NCBI RefSeq assembly: GCF_042186555.1
Contig: NC_133328.1
Coordinates: 332,390,039 to 332,454,038, forward strand
Reading direction: 5' to 3'
Source of the DNA: Aquarana catesbeiana
Lineage: Eukaryota; Chordata; Amphibia; Anura; Ranidae
Length of the DNA: 64,000 nt
Shown here: one piece after another, positions 22,509 through 34,438 of the stretch
How the letters are laid out: each line of letters opens with the position of its first letter
Numbering within the stretch: position 1 is the stretch's first letter
Notes under the pieces: generated by a model
Databases searched by the model: none
Told to the model about the DNA's origin: nothing
What the model saw: the letters and a program-made list of their open reading frames with translations, nothing else
Position numbers and translations under genes: made by a program

Positions 22509-24647
22509 GTATACAGTATATACTGTATATATATTGTAATATGGGAGTAGTTAGCTCTTGTGGTAGATGCCGTGCAGTGAGTTCACAGCAAACAGGAACT
22601 ACAGTTTTAGGGCATGGTAGCCCACTTTTATTATTATTATTATACACACATGGATTGCACACATAGGGGTTCTTCTCCAGCAAAAATACAACAAATGAAA
22701 AATGCTAAACCGCTGGGCTCTCAAGGCTCACTCAGCCTTAGTACCATGCTGCGCAGGCCCACTCCAGGCCTCTAGGAATCGCTTCTCCTGACATTCCAGG
22801 CTTTCTGACTCACAGTTTGCCTCTGGTCTCCAGGACTCTCTCCCAGTTGTCCCAGCTATGGTCTCCCAGACTTTCTCTATCCACTGACCTGGAACCTCTC
22901 CCACATGGAGTGCCGTCTTAAGGATATTGCCTTGATTCCTAAACAGGAGCACACCACCCTCCTGGCTGCAGCAACTGCTCCAACACCAACTACTACTCTA
23001 CCTCCTCTGAGCTATGCTCAGATCTGTCTTATAATGAGTATGTGCACCTGGACACACACACAACCTGCAGAATTTCTGGAAAACCTGGACACAAGACTGA
23101 GGACTCTATCTCACCCAATGCTCTTTGGAGACTTCAAGCTTCCAGCCCCGATCAGGACTTACCAAATCCAGAGAAAACTCAAAACATAATTTTCTCTGCT
23201 CGCAAAACTTCAATTGGAGCTCTCAAACTGACTCTTTGAGAGTCTTCTGCCCATTTTCCCAGAGACAGGGACTCTCACTATCACAATATGTAATAACATA
23301 TGGAGGGAAAGGTTCATCTGGTGTATTGACAATATTTGTTAATATTTGTGCACTGTTAATATTTACATATGGCTACTGAGTGGTATAAGCCAGACAGTTG
23401 GTCTAGATGCATAATCATACAATTCAGTATGATGAAGCAGATAATCCTTTAGGTTGAAGTCATTACAATGTGAAGGCATACCAGCCAAAACCAAAGGCTC
23501 TAGGAGTAAAGCCCAGTACCCCATATAAGTATTATAAAGTGGTAAGGAAAATCAGCAGAGCTGCATAGCCATATGCAATTATCTACAATGGATGCACGGC
23601 TTCCCTCCCATTAAAAATCAAAAAAAAAAAATATCTACAATGGATGCACGGCTTCCCTCCCATTAAAAATCAAAAAAAAAAAATGCAATGAGATAAAGTC
23701 AATTATATCCTGGAAACAAATCTACCTAAAATCAAAGCCAGTAAACATGAGGCAATAATCACATATACTCCCACAAGTCACAGAGCTGTTAATAGGTGAA
23801 GGCACTAATATGAAATTGACCTGAGTGGGGATCAGTATATGGCTGGCACATCTAGCTAAATAAATATGGAAATCCAGGGAAGACTGCCTCTGGCTAAGCA
23901 GCAGTCACTAATAACATAAAGAAGAATACGGAACCTGCATCACCTTGGCTCTAGGGTCTTATGTTCATTTGCAGGCCAACATATGTGGAGAGGTGCAATA
24001 TATCTGATGTGGTGCATCACTTCACGCCAATAATAAATGTATTAACACCTGCTGATTTTTGAGTGGAACAGGTTTGACAGATAGTCTAGGGCTTTATTTA
24101 TAAGTTGTTGTGTGATATAGAGGTTTATATTACACATGCTCTTATAAATGGCCTGACATCTGCTTCTCATAATTCTAGAAGTAAAGCCTGAAGAATAATG
24201 TATCAATATCTCATCCAATTATTATAGAGTGGTGTGTTAGTTCTGCAGTGTTGTTTAGTTGTGTACAGTAACCGTGACAAATGCATCTCACCTCTCATAA
24301 CAAAAGTCTAGAAATGGTCAACAGTAGTGCAAGCAATCAGAAATAATGTTGACTATATTCTGGGAGCACTGATATCTGAGGCCGTCATATGTTTTCCCAC
24401 ATGGCATATGGTGGATAGATTATAATGAAAACTTATAGTAACATTATGTCCAGTTTATTGCTCATGGCTCTATGCTAGTATAAGTAGAGCACAAGAGCAA
24501 TGGGTGTGTATTTGGCTCCCTCTTTGACCCATCCCAGGTTAGGTAGAATACTGATGATTGAGTTGGAAGAAGTATAATTAATAGCTAGAAATTAAGCTTA
24601 TGTACTTCCACTACTGCAGATATTGAGTGAAGAAAAAGGAAATAGGT
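22507..24647. other. No gene; unassigned repeat-like sequence
   Basis: 22550-23260 is GC-richer, with CT-rich stretches that could be a solo LTR or a 3' UTR; I could not assign it. 23300-24647 is AT-rich without recognisable protein blocks, apart from a 52-bp tandem duplication. Confidence 0.4.
23581..23684. repeat. 52-bp tandem duplication ending in A-runs
   Basis: The unit ATCTACAATGGATGCACGGC ... TCAAAAAAAAAAAAT occurs twice head to tail (23581-23632 and 23633-23684), apparently without differences. Confidence 0.9.
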
Positions 24648-24699
24648 CTCCTGCATCTAACAGTAGGAGAGATAGCAACTCTGCAGTAGTGACCATGTA
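24648..24699 (+). repeat. 52-bp direct repeat, left copy
   Basis: Matches 31724-31775 at 51 of 52 positions by eye (CTCCTGCATCTAACAGTAGG ... GTGACCATGTA). The pair encloses a short unknown insertion that in turn contains the L1 element. It is much longer than a usual target duplication. Confidence 0.9.
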
Positions 24700-25231
24700 T
24701 ACAAATCAATTTTTTTGCACTGTCACGAAAATAATAAATATAAGCAGCTAACACAATATTTTTGGGTGCAATAAAAAACGTATGGGGTATAGGTGTAGCA
24801 CTAGAGAAAGATCATATTCAAAAAGTCCATATTTTGAATCATGAAGAAAATTCCAGGTTTAAGCAATCTGAGTCAGTTCATAATAAATCTCTATAGACGT
24901 GAAAGGAGAAAGAATCCATCACCATCACCCAAACACACTGACCCTTACCGTCAGCAAGTGGGTTAAACAGCATAGCATTATTAGATGGTGTCCACGTTTC
25001 CCATAAATCGAAGAAATTCCTCTCCTTGACCAGAGCTCCTCACTCCATTGATAAACCCAAAATTACGGTATATGCTTTTAACCAGAATGGTTATGCCAAA
25101 AAGGTACACTCCGGAGATGCAGCAAGATATTTATGTATACATGGGGATGAGAAAGGACAAACTCATTGCGCAAACATCCCAAGCAAGAACAAATTTATTT
25201 ATCAAAAGCTCACAAATAAAAACTCACACAT
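24700..25231. other. Part of an unidentified insertion between the 52-bp repeats
   Basis: This sequence and 31654-31723 together form an insertion of about 600 bp into which L1 jumped. The - strand starts CTTAGGGACGAGTGACGCAC. I recognise no coding capacity; a truncated retroelement is possible. Confidence 0.4.
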
Positions 25232-25674
25232 GAGAAGTAAGGTTCCTTGTCAAAAGAAGTTTATTGAGTATACAATGTTATAAAGATACATAAAGTAAGT
25301 TTACAAGGATCTATAAAGTAAGCTCATTGTTTTACAGTAGGGTTTATATAGGTAAATATCATGAAATTTCAAATATTAAACATTGGGTTCACGTAAACCT
25401 AAATTAAAGATATATATCATTTCCTTAGTTACTTTTGTAGGTATTTAAATGATTTATACCTATTATACATATTGTTTACAAGTAGAGTGTATATAGGTCA
25501 AATTAATTCTGATAATGAGCTTTAATCGTAAGGTGGAGAAAAGGAAAGAGAAAGAAGAAAAAGGGTTGAAAGGTAGAGGTATGGTCCACAAGGTTGTCCC
25601 GCTCGTCAGTTTATTATTCTTTTTAGTTCTCTTTGAAGCCTTAGAATGGGTGTCTTTGTAAGTCATTTAATCTG

Positions 25675-28600
25675 TTACCATGGCAACAGGACAGAGTCAT
25701 TGAAGTTTGACAGGAACTGTTGTTTTATCCAAGGATGCCAAAGTTTTTCAAATTTTGGAATTTGATTTTGATCGATGGCTACCATCTTAGCATGGGACAT
25801 TGTATTATTCATTCTGTGAATTGTTTCTGCTAGTACCAATGTAGGAGATTTCCATGCCTTGGCCACTGTTTGTTTTGCAGCCATTATTAGTTGGATCATA
25901 AGTTTGAATTGAGAGAGTGTTAACCATTCCGGTTTTAGATTAAGTAAAGTTAAATATGGATCTGGTTGTATTATTTTTTTAAATATTTTAGATGCAATCA
26001 CGAAGACTTCCTTCCAGAAGGTTTGGATTACTGGGCACGTCCACCATATGTGTAAATATGTGCCTATTTCTGGGCATCCTCAAAAACAAAGAGCTGAGGT
26101 ATTAGGTGAATATTTTGCCACTCTAGCGGGTACAAGATACCAGCGAGTTAGGACTTTATAATTTGTCTCCAGTGCTAAGATGTTGGGTGAAGATGACTTA
26201 GATGTGAGCCATATGTTAGACCAGTCCGTGTCTTCTAAAGTTCGTCCCAGGTCCTCCTCCCACCTCTGAACGTAAGAGGGTCTATTAAGATTTGCTACTC
26301 CATATAATTGATTATAAAGTGATGAAATTGTACCTTTAGCAAATGGATCTTTTGTACAGATTGATTCAAAAATGGATAATTGGGATAATGGTGTATCCCC
26401 CTTTAGGAATGGTGTATAGAAATTTTTGATTTGGAGATATCTAAATATCTCAGAGTTTGGTAGATCATATTTTTCTCTAAGCGATGGGAATGAAAGGAAT
26501 GATTTAGATGCTATGAAGTCATTTAGTGTCTGAATGCCTGATGTTGTCCAAGCTTTAAAAGAATTTGGGTAGATCCATGCCGGATAAAAGGCCGGATTTC
26601 TGATAAAAGAAAGGAGAGGATTGTGTGGAGATTGTAACTGATATTTGGTTTTTAGTTTATCCCAGAGAGATAAGAAGTGTTTAGTTATGGGATTATGAAT
26701 TTTAAAGCGGTCTTTAGGATCAAGCCATAATAAATTTGATATTAATAGAGGGTCATTTTCTGAAGCCTCTATAAATACCCATAATGGGATTTCCTGTTTT
26801 GCATGGTATTTGGACAGACTGGCCAAATGTGCTGCTCTGTAGTAGTTAGTAAAATTAGGGTATCCCAGGCCTCCTTTATTTTTGGGAAGATGTAGTGTGT
26901 GTATAGGTATACGTGGTTTAGAAGAGCCCCATATAAACGAAGTTGCTCTTTTTTGTACTATTCTCAAAAAATAGGAAGGAATTGGAATAGGGAGGACTCT
27001 GAATAGATAAAGCAATTTGGGTAGAATAGTCATTTTGATTGCATTAATCTTCCCTATCCAGGATAAAGGAAATTGCGACCATTGTTTTATTAGATTTGTG
27101 ATCTGTCTTAATACAGGAGGATAATTGGTTGAGAATAAGACAGAATGAGATGCTGTTAAATGAATTCCAAGATATGGGATTGATTTTTCTGCCCATGTGA
27201 ATGGGAGTGCAGCCCTAGCCGGGATCAATTCCATGTTTGTGAGTGAAATATTAAGCACTAGGCATTTCTTAGGATTAATCATAAGGCCGGATAGGGCTGC
27301 AAACCCATCAAGAGCTGGTATTAAGTTAGGACCAGAGACCTGTGGTGATGATAGGAAAAGTAATATATCATCTGCAAATATACATAATTTGTGTGTAATA
27401 CCTCCTACTTCAATGTCAGTTATAGTTTGGTTTGTTCTGATGTATTGGGCCATGGGTTCGAGTATAAGGGCAAATAATAAGGGAGATAATGGGCAACCCT
27501 GTCGGGTACCTCTTTCAATATTAAAGGCTTCAAGTTTGTATCCAGCATATTTTATATAGGCTTTGGGTTTATTATATAATGCTTTGATCCATGTTAAAAA
27601 GTGGGGTCCAAAACCCCATTTTTGTAATGAATATTGCATATATTGCCAGGATACTGTGTCAAATGCCCTCTTAATATCGAGAGATAGAAAACATAAAGGG
27701 ATTTTCCGTTTTTTAGCAATATGTGCCAATAACACTGCCCTGCGTATATTATCGCCTGCCTGTCTATTTGGCATGAAGCCTACTTGATCTCTATGTATTA
27801 ATTTTCCTATAATGCTATTGAGGCGTTTTGCTATTATTTTTGCTAATAATTTATTATCGAGGTTTAACAGAGAGATAGGCCGATAATTCGCACAGGAAGT
27901 ATCATCAGAAAGGGGTTTTGGGATCATACAAACAATTGCCATTAGTGTTTCTTGCAGAAAAGAATGTCCATCTAGAAGTTTGTTAAAAGTTTCAGTGAGA
28001 ATGGGAGAGAGTATTTCTGAGAATGTTTTATAGTATAAAGCCGAGTAGCCGTCTGGGCCTGGTCTTTTGTTAAGTTTTAGGTCTTTTATGGCGTTAGCAA
28101 CTTCATCTATAGTTATAGGCTCATCCAAACTGCTTTTTTGATTCTGAGATAACTCAGGTAAGGGTATTTTTGAGAAGGATTCAGCCTCTGTAGGATTAAA
28201 TTCATTGTTTGTCTTGTATAAAGTTGCGAGACGTGAGTGAAATTTATGGACTATTTTAACTGGATTACAAGTGTAAACATTTTTTGATAATTTCAAACGT
28301 ATTGGTTTGAAAGATTTGTTAGTTGAATTTAATGCCCGAGCCAATTATGTACCTGGTTTGTTTGTATTCATGTAGAAATTGTGTCTGGAGCGTTTGAGGG
28401 ATTTATCAACTGACTCAGTGAGAAATAGATCGTATTCCAATCTAGATTTTTCCAGATGAGATTTTGTACTCTGAGATGGATTATCTTGAAATGATATGTA
28501 GGCTGCATTAAAATTGAGTTCTAGTTTTTTTGCTAGATTTTTGCGTTCCCGTTTAAATAGTGCCATTTGTCTTTGTATTGTACCACGCAAGACAGGCTTA

Positions 28601-29463
28601 TGAGCTTCCCACAGTGTTATTGGGGAGATGTCTGTTGTATTATTAATTGATATGTATTCCTTTAAAGCTTGTTCAATGGCCATCTGATGTAGTGGGTGTT
28701 TGAGCATTATGTCCGGTAAGTACCACGTTGGGTCATGCGCTTTTGGTATGGCTGAGGCTATAGTAGTGTATACTGCATTATGGTCAGACCACGGAATCGG
28801 AATTATATCTGATGCAATAATTTCTGGTATCATTCCTATTGTTAGAAAAATATGATCTATTCTGGTGAAGGTTTGATAAGGGTGCGAGAAATAAGTGAAT
28901 TTCTTTTTCATTGGGTTACTTTCTCTCCATGAATCTACCAGATTGTATTTGGAAAGAAGTTGAGAAAAAGGTAATCTAGAGGTTATTTTGGATGGTGTAA
29001 AAGGTGATTTATCTAGAAATGGGAGGAGGACCTGGTTCGAATCTCCACACATTATCACTGTTCCTATTTTGTGTGTATTAATCACTTGTAATATATGTGA
29101 GAGGAATGGTGTAGGTTGTTTGTTAGGAGCGTAGTAGGAAATCACCGTGATTGCTGTATCCATTATATAACCCATGAGTATCAGGTATCTACCTTCTGGG
29201 TCTTTAATTTCTGATGATAAGGTGAATGGTGTGGATCGGTGAAATGCAATTAGAGTTCCCCTTTGCTTGGTACAGGCAGAAGCCGTGTAAATTTGTTGAT
29301 AAAAAGGAGAAATATATTTTGGAGTAGAATCTTTGGTGAAGTGTGTTTCTTGGAGGCATACTATGTGAGCCTTCTTGTTATGGAAAGTACGGAAGGCTTT
29401 GGTCCTTTTTTGAGGGACATTTATTCCCTGAACATTCAGGGAAAGTATATTCAGTGGTGCCAT
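25675..29463 (-). pseudogene. L1 ORF2: endonuclease and reverse transcriptase, two nonsense codons
   Basis: One frame of 1,263 codons that nicks DNA and copies the L1 RNA. The endonuclease (roughly the first 235 residues) shows LNVQGIN, QETHF, SYYAPNKQ, GDSN (Ser where GDFN is usual), TRIDHIFL and SDHNAV. The RT shows KRPGPDGYSALYYK, NYRPISLLNLDNKLLAKIIA, QVGFMPNRQ, LSLDIKRAFD, GTRQGCPLSPLLFAL and the catalytic FADD (near 27378). A TAA at 28347-28345, just before ARALNSTNK, and a TGA at 26082-26080, at a usual Trp position before GCPEIGTYLHIWW, interrupt the frame. The rest is open, which argues for a recent copy. A C-terminal segment follows to 25675. Confidence 0.92.
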
Positions 29464-30499
29464 GGCAATAGATCAAATAGTTTTGACTTACTTTTTGTTA
29501 TGCAGAGCTGACTGCGCAGATCAACCTGTGTGGACTGAAGAGATGAATAGATAGAAAAGAAACCAGTGAATTCTGGAGTAAAGAGTAAATAAAAAACATA
29601 TGAGATTAGATGATACATTGTATAAATTATTTTTTGCAAGTAATCACAATTTACCCGTGAAAGAGAATAAATATCTCTCTCAGGGGAATAAGTGCCTTCG
29701 TCACACTCCCACATAATATGGTTGGGAGAATGAGGAGGGCTAATGGGGGTACACGGATCTTCCGCTTACAGGAGAGAAGTGCTATGTCAAAAGACATCAA
29801 AATGATGTTTCATTAATTGGAGTGCAGAATATAGTTTTTGTTGAAATTATTTATTCCAGGGTGGTTGTATATGGTTAGTCTTGCCCTAGGCTAAATAATT
29901 CAGTTAGAAAGGTACTGTTAATAACTTTGGTATTGATGAAGATAGTTTGAATTATTTTGGGATTTTAACCCTTTTAGAGTAAACAATTACATATTTTATT
30001 CATATGTAACTGTTTAGATATGTTAACTCATAAAATTGAGGTTGTATTGCTTCAGATTAGAATAAACAAAAACATAATTCTAGGAACTAGTTAGGTAATA
30101 ATATATTTGTTCTAAGAAAAGAAAGAAAAAGCTTCCATTACTTCTGGATTGTTGAACATATTTGTCCTAAAAAGTAATAAATCTATTGTTATTACCTGAT
30201 AATATATAACTGAACAAGAATTTCCTTAGTTCACTTATATATTCTAAGGCTATATGAATCAGAAGTAATAAGAAATATAACTGGAATGTAACATGATCCC
30301 ACACAGTGTGTGACTATCAGAATGCAGTTACATTCAGTTATAAATATAGGTTTTTTATAGAGAATCATCTCTTAGTATAATAAATGAAGAGATATCAGGA
30401 ATTAGGATGTCAGTCCATTGAATCTTCTTGGTCCATGGATGATGTGGCATAACGGTCTCTTTTGTGAGAATGATGATTCCCACTTTGTTCTGAAATTTT

Positions 30500-31477
30500 C
30501 TAGGTGCTGCCTGAAGGTGAAGATGACGCCATTCTTCTGCGTGTGGGAGTGTTGCTGCTTGTGGGTTCTGTCAGATTTAATTTTAAAAGGGTTTGTTGTA
30601 GTTCATCTGCTGATCTGCTTCTGTAAATTGTACCTTGGTAGTTAAATCTGACTGAAAAGGGGAAGCCCCATTGATACATAATGTTGTGGCGTTGCAGTTC
30701 CATTAGTTGGGGTTTCATGGATCGTCTTTTAGTAATAGTAAGTTGGGATAGGTCAGCAAAAATTTGATAATTGTGTCCTTGAAAATTAAGTTCCTTTTTT
30801 TCTCTTGCAGCAATTAGTATTTGTTCTTTCGTTCTGTAATAATGAAATTTTGTGATTATATCACGTGGGGGTCCATCTTTCTTTTTTGCTGTGAGGGCTC
30901 TGTGTACTCTGTCCAGTTCTAAACGTTCAATAGGGATATCTGGTTTTAGTTCTTGTAATAGAGCAGTAATAGTAGATTGCAGGTCTGTCACAGTTTCAGG
31001 TATTCCCCTTATGCGCAAGTTTGAACGTCTGGCTCTATTTTCGTAATCTTCGAGCTTAGTTTGAAGTATTAAATTCTCTTTTTTTAATTGTTCCAATTCT
31101 GTTATATTTTCTTGGGTTGTAATTTCAATTTCATCCATTTTTATTTCTAAGGCTGCGGTGCGGTTTCCCAGCTCTCTTATTTCTTTGGTTAGGCTTTTTG
31201 TTATTTGGTCTGAGGTTTGTTTTAAAGCCTTATGAAGCATCTTTTCAAATTGTAATAATATTACTGGGGATACTGAGGAGGCTTGTGGAGAAGTTTGTGA
31301 GAGGATTTGTTCTGTATCTGACTCAAATGGAGAGTCTTGCTGTGACATTTTCTGTCTGTGAGAGCGCCCTGATGCTGTATCTTGTGAGGTGACTGGAGCT
31401 GCTTCAGCTGCAGTGAGTGCCTGTGAGCTCTTTGTGAGGTGATTTTTATTTCTGCCACGATTTCCTCCCAGTACCAT
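30500..31477 (-). CDS. L1 ORF1 RNA-binding protein, intact
   Basis: 325 codons, open throughout. The order of parts is as in L1 ORF1p: a low-complexity N-terminus, a coiled coil (near residues 85-155, with KEIRELGNRTAALEIKMDEI), an RRM-like region opening with LEDYENRARRSNLRIRGIPE, and a C-terminal domain with FADLSQLTITKRR. The protein trimerises and packages L1 RNA as a nucleic-acid chaperone. I chose the Met at 31477 (before VLGGNRGRNK) because the open frame upstream to 31600 would leave almost no 5' leader; with 31477 the leader is 162 bases. ORF2 follows after 1,036 bases. Confidence 0.85.
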   Translation of the reverse strand: MVLGGNRGRNKNHLTKSSQALTAAEAAPVTSQDTASGRSHRQKMSQQDSPFESDTEQILSQTSPQASSVSPVILLQFEKMLHKALKQTSDQITKSLTKEIRELGNRTAALEIKMDEIEITTQENITELEQLKKENLILQTKLEDYENRARRSNLRIRGIPETVTDLQSTITALLQELKPDIPIERLELDRVHRALTAKKKDGPPRDIITKFHYYRTKEQILIAAREKKELNFQGHNYQIFADLSQLTITKRRSMKPQLMELQRHNIMYQWGFPFSVRFNYQGTIYRSRSADELQQTLLKLNLTEPTSSNTPTRRRMASSSPSGST

Positions 31478-31723
31478 ATTTCCTGCCCAAACTTTCACAG
31501 TTTGTTCCCTGGGGCAAAAAGGTTCAAATGGATACCTTTTGAGCCTGCAGGCTCCGCTTTGTCCTTCTCTTCTCTCCTCAGCGGTGTGGAGCTCTAACAA
31601 TGCATGTCTGCTCCGCTAGGCTCCGCCTCCTGCCCCCCCGAGAAGTAAGGTTCAAGCAGATAAGGAAACCACTAAGATGGCCGCAGCTCCTCTGTCCTCT
31701 CTGGTGCGTCACTCGTCCCTAAG

Positions 31724-31775
31724 CTCCTGCATCTAACAGTAGGAGAGATAGCAACTCTGCTGTAGTGACCATGTA
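31724..31775 (+). repeat. 52-bp direct repeat, right copy
   Basis: See 24648-24699; the single difference is A versus T in the CTGC(A/T)GTAG segment. Confidence 0.9.
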
Positions 31776-32249
31776 CCCTGAGGCAGCACACAGGTAGTCT
31801 ATACCTAAATGTTACAAAATATACAATAGATAAAGCCCTAGGCAATCTTTGACACTATGAAGTGTAAACTGCTGTTGAGGCCAGCAAAAAATGACTAAAT
31901 TATAATTACATGTACAAAAAGACCATTGCATGCATTGTAGAAAGAAAGAGCTTGGTTGCAAAATCAAGGAGAGCCCAGTAGTGGCCAGCTACAGTATATC
32001 CCTAAGAATGAGACTACATGAGAAAAAAGCTTATTAGCACAACCATTATTCAGTAAGAGAAGAAGTCATGCCTCATGCAGAGGAACATGGAAAGAGATGG
32101 GTTGACACTGTTCAGAAATTGTCTTTGGCAACCTTCAAAACACGTGGAACACATGGAGCCTCATCCGCTCTCCATCAGCAGTATAGTGTGAATGAGGCAA
32201 TAAATCTAGATGTCCATTATTCTTGTGGGCTAAGGAGGGCTTCTTTCCA
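31776..32249. other. No gene seen
   Basis: Unassigned. Its right part may be the downstream continuation of the old L1 ORF1 fragment on -, but no protein blocks are clear. Confidence 0.4.
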
Positions 32250-32380
32250 TATTTCATGGACCTGAAATTCCTAGTACCATTCCGGTATCTGAAGTGTTAA
32301 AAAACTGTGGTAGGTCATCTGGGGTCTGCAGTGTAAAAGAACTTCCTTGATGTGTAGCTGCGAATAGAAAGCACCATCGA
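32250..32380 (-). pseudogene. Old L1 ORF1 fragment, C-terminal end
   Basis: On - it reads YRWCFLF, then TLQTPDDLPQFFNTSDT: the last part of an L1-type ORF1 C-terminal domain. The preceding part of the same domain is at 43640-43183, so the L1 copy at 32381-43182 split this fragment. The shared ATCGA at 32376-32380 and 43183-43187 is the likely short target duplication. Confidence 0.7.
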
Positions 32381-32620
32381 GGGGGCGTGGCTTGACGGCT
32401 CGTGCGCATGGCTGCCTAGACTCACAGCTCCGCAGTATAACCGGCCAAAGCGACATCTCCAGCAGCTCTAGAGAAGGAGAAATTACCCCACGAACAGCCA
32501 TAACACTCCTACACAGTGAGTGGCCATGCTGAAGTGAAGGAAATCATCCAAAATCCAAAATCTCCAGGAAGCTGACAGATTACTATCCCTCGCCAGACCT
32601 GGCACAGCGGCCGAGAAATA

Positions 32621-33480
32621 ATGGCGCGGCTCTCCTCCTCACATTCCAGTCAGAGCCCTGCGCTGTCTCCAGGGCTCCACCGTTCCTCTGACACACAGGG
32701 TGAGTGCTCTCCCCCCAACTCGCCCACTACGTCCAGCCCTGCTAAGGCTAGGCTCAGAACGGATGAGCCTCAGCAATCCCTGCATGTCACAGCTCCCTGC
32801 CTGTTCTCTCTCCTTCCATCGCAGCCATCATCTGTATTAGATGCCTTCCCTGCCTCTGATCAACTACTCTCTGAAAACACTATGAAGAGTATGCTGCTAT
32901 CACTGAGGCAAACTCCATATACTGACTTGTCCTCTGCTGTCTCCTCATTATCCATGACTGTAAATCAGCATGATCAAGTTATTACACACATGGAAACTAA
33001 AATGGAGACTTACTCTCTGCCCATAATGAACTGGTAGATGGATTTGTGGATCGTGACAATGAACTCCAATTAATTAATCGGAAACTCGTAGACCTGGAAG
33101 ATCGCTCCAGACGAAATAATATTAAATTCCGTAATATCCCTGAGTCGATCCAACAATCTGATATTGTTCAGTTTCTGCAATCCCTGATGCGGGCCCTTTT
33201 GCCTGACCTAACAACCCATGACATGGAAATTGACAGGGCACACAGACTCCCCAAGCCATCTCACCTCCCTGCTTCCACTCCCAGTGATATTTTAGCCCGC
33301 ATTAATTTTTTCACTACAAAGGAAAAGGTCATGTACGCAGCTAAATGAGCAGCAAGACTCCCTGACCCTTTCACCAACATCACACTGTATGCTGACTTAT
33401 CCAAAGCAACAATGGAAAATTGCAGGCAGTTGGCGACTATAACTAAAGCGCTTCAAAACCATAAAAACCCTCTACAAATG
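32621..33480 (+). pseudogene. L1 ORF1, frameshifted
   Basis: The first frame (32621-33037) is a Ser/Pro-rich N-terminus followed by a short coiled coil with SSLSMTVNQHDQVITHMETK. A shift leads to 33046-33348, with NRKLVDLEDRSRRNNIKFRN (RRM-like start) and PSDILARINFFTTKEKVMYA. After a TGA, the segment ITLYADLSKATMENCR continues the C-terminal domain. At least one frameshift and one stop disable it. Confidence 0.8.
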
Positions 33481-34014
33481 GGGCTTCACCACTAAATTAC
33501 TCATTACGCACCAAAACAAAACTCACGCAGTGCACACCCTCCCTATGGGTCTCACGCTCTTGAGAAACTGGCATATCATACCAGAGGAAGCACCGTGCCC
33601 TTCTGCTCACCTTCCAACCCTCATGGAGACAGGAGGAGAACCTCCAGATGCCTGATGGCTGCAATATATATCCTTCTCTGCACAAGCTAAACAGCTGGGA
33701 TACTGCAGTGCCTTTATCCAGTACCTGCCTGCCTGCTAAGAGATCCCTGTCCCACATTGTGGACATAAGTTCTCTTTCCCCCACCATCTGTTTGCAGTAT
33801 TTTCTGCACATTGAGTCCAGGGTCCTTTTGTTACTGGACTCTCCCTTTTTATTCAAAGACCTTTCACCCTAACCCAGCACCAGCCAATCCCCACCCACCT
33901 TTCCGCCAAACTACACCCGGGTCTCTATTTTTTTTTTTACATAAGTGACAAATCACATTGTCCACACCACTCAGAGCAAGGCTAGCGATTTGATCCACAC
34001 CAACCTATCGCCAC

Positions 34015-34438
34015 TGTAATGTTTGGGGGACCAGCTAGATCGCAGGACACAGGCTTTTCACTCAAAAGGAGATTTATTGAACTTAAATAGCTTTACAGCA
34101 GCAAAAACAAAAGAAAAAGGTTTTAGTCTCACCGACTTGCAAAGTCCAGAACTGCTATCGCAGTTAAACAATCCTTAATTTCTGTTGCAGGTAGCTTCCC
34201 CTGGCAGGAGACTTCCAGGCAGGACACTGCTATTCACTTTTGTTGCTGCACAACAAACACCATCCACCATCCACATTCTCCTTTACACTCCTCCACACCC
34301 TCTCCAACTTCCTGTCTTGTTTTAAACCCACTTCCTCTGACAGGTGAGTTAACCCTTTTTGTTCCCTTAAAGGGACCACAGTCCAAACAGAGGGGAAACA
34401 TAGCGTCCTTCCAGGACCCAGCCACGGCGTCCTGTACA
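34015..34438 (-). repeat. LTR (3' LTR of the Gmr1-type element)
   Basis: 424 bases, TG...CA ends. I see no difference from the copy at 38953-39376. On - it has AATAAA near 34078-34073. The end of the pol frame enters it and stops at 34367. Confidence 0.95.

Larger units (their letters stand above)
25246..31639 (-). mobile_element. Nearly full-length L1-type retrotransposon, 6.39 kb
   Basis: Flanked by a perfect 14-base target duplication GAGAAGTAAGGTTC (25232-25245 and 31640-31653). The 5' end (31639 on -) starts with a G run and GGCAGGAGGCGGAGCC. ORF1 is 31477-30500 and ORF2 is 29463-25675. An unusually long inter-ORF stretch of 1,036 bases (30499-29464) has no recognisable coding. The 3' UTR is about 430 bases and AATAAA lies at about 25265-25260, some 15 bases before the end. 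Two nonsense codons in ORF2 are the only obvious coding damage. The group is L1/Tx1-like by motif. Confidence 0.9.

Noticed and set aside
22351..22683. Tyr-Ile repeat proteins
   Set aside because: Direct translation of the (TA)n run.
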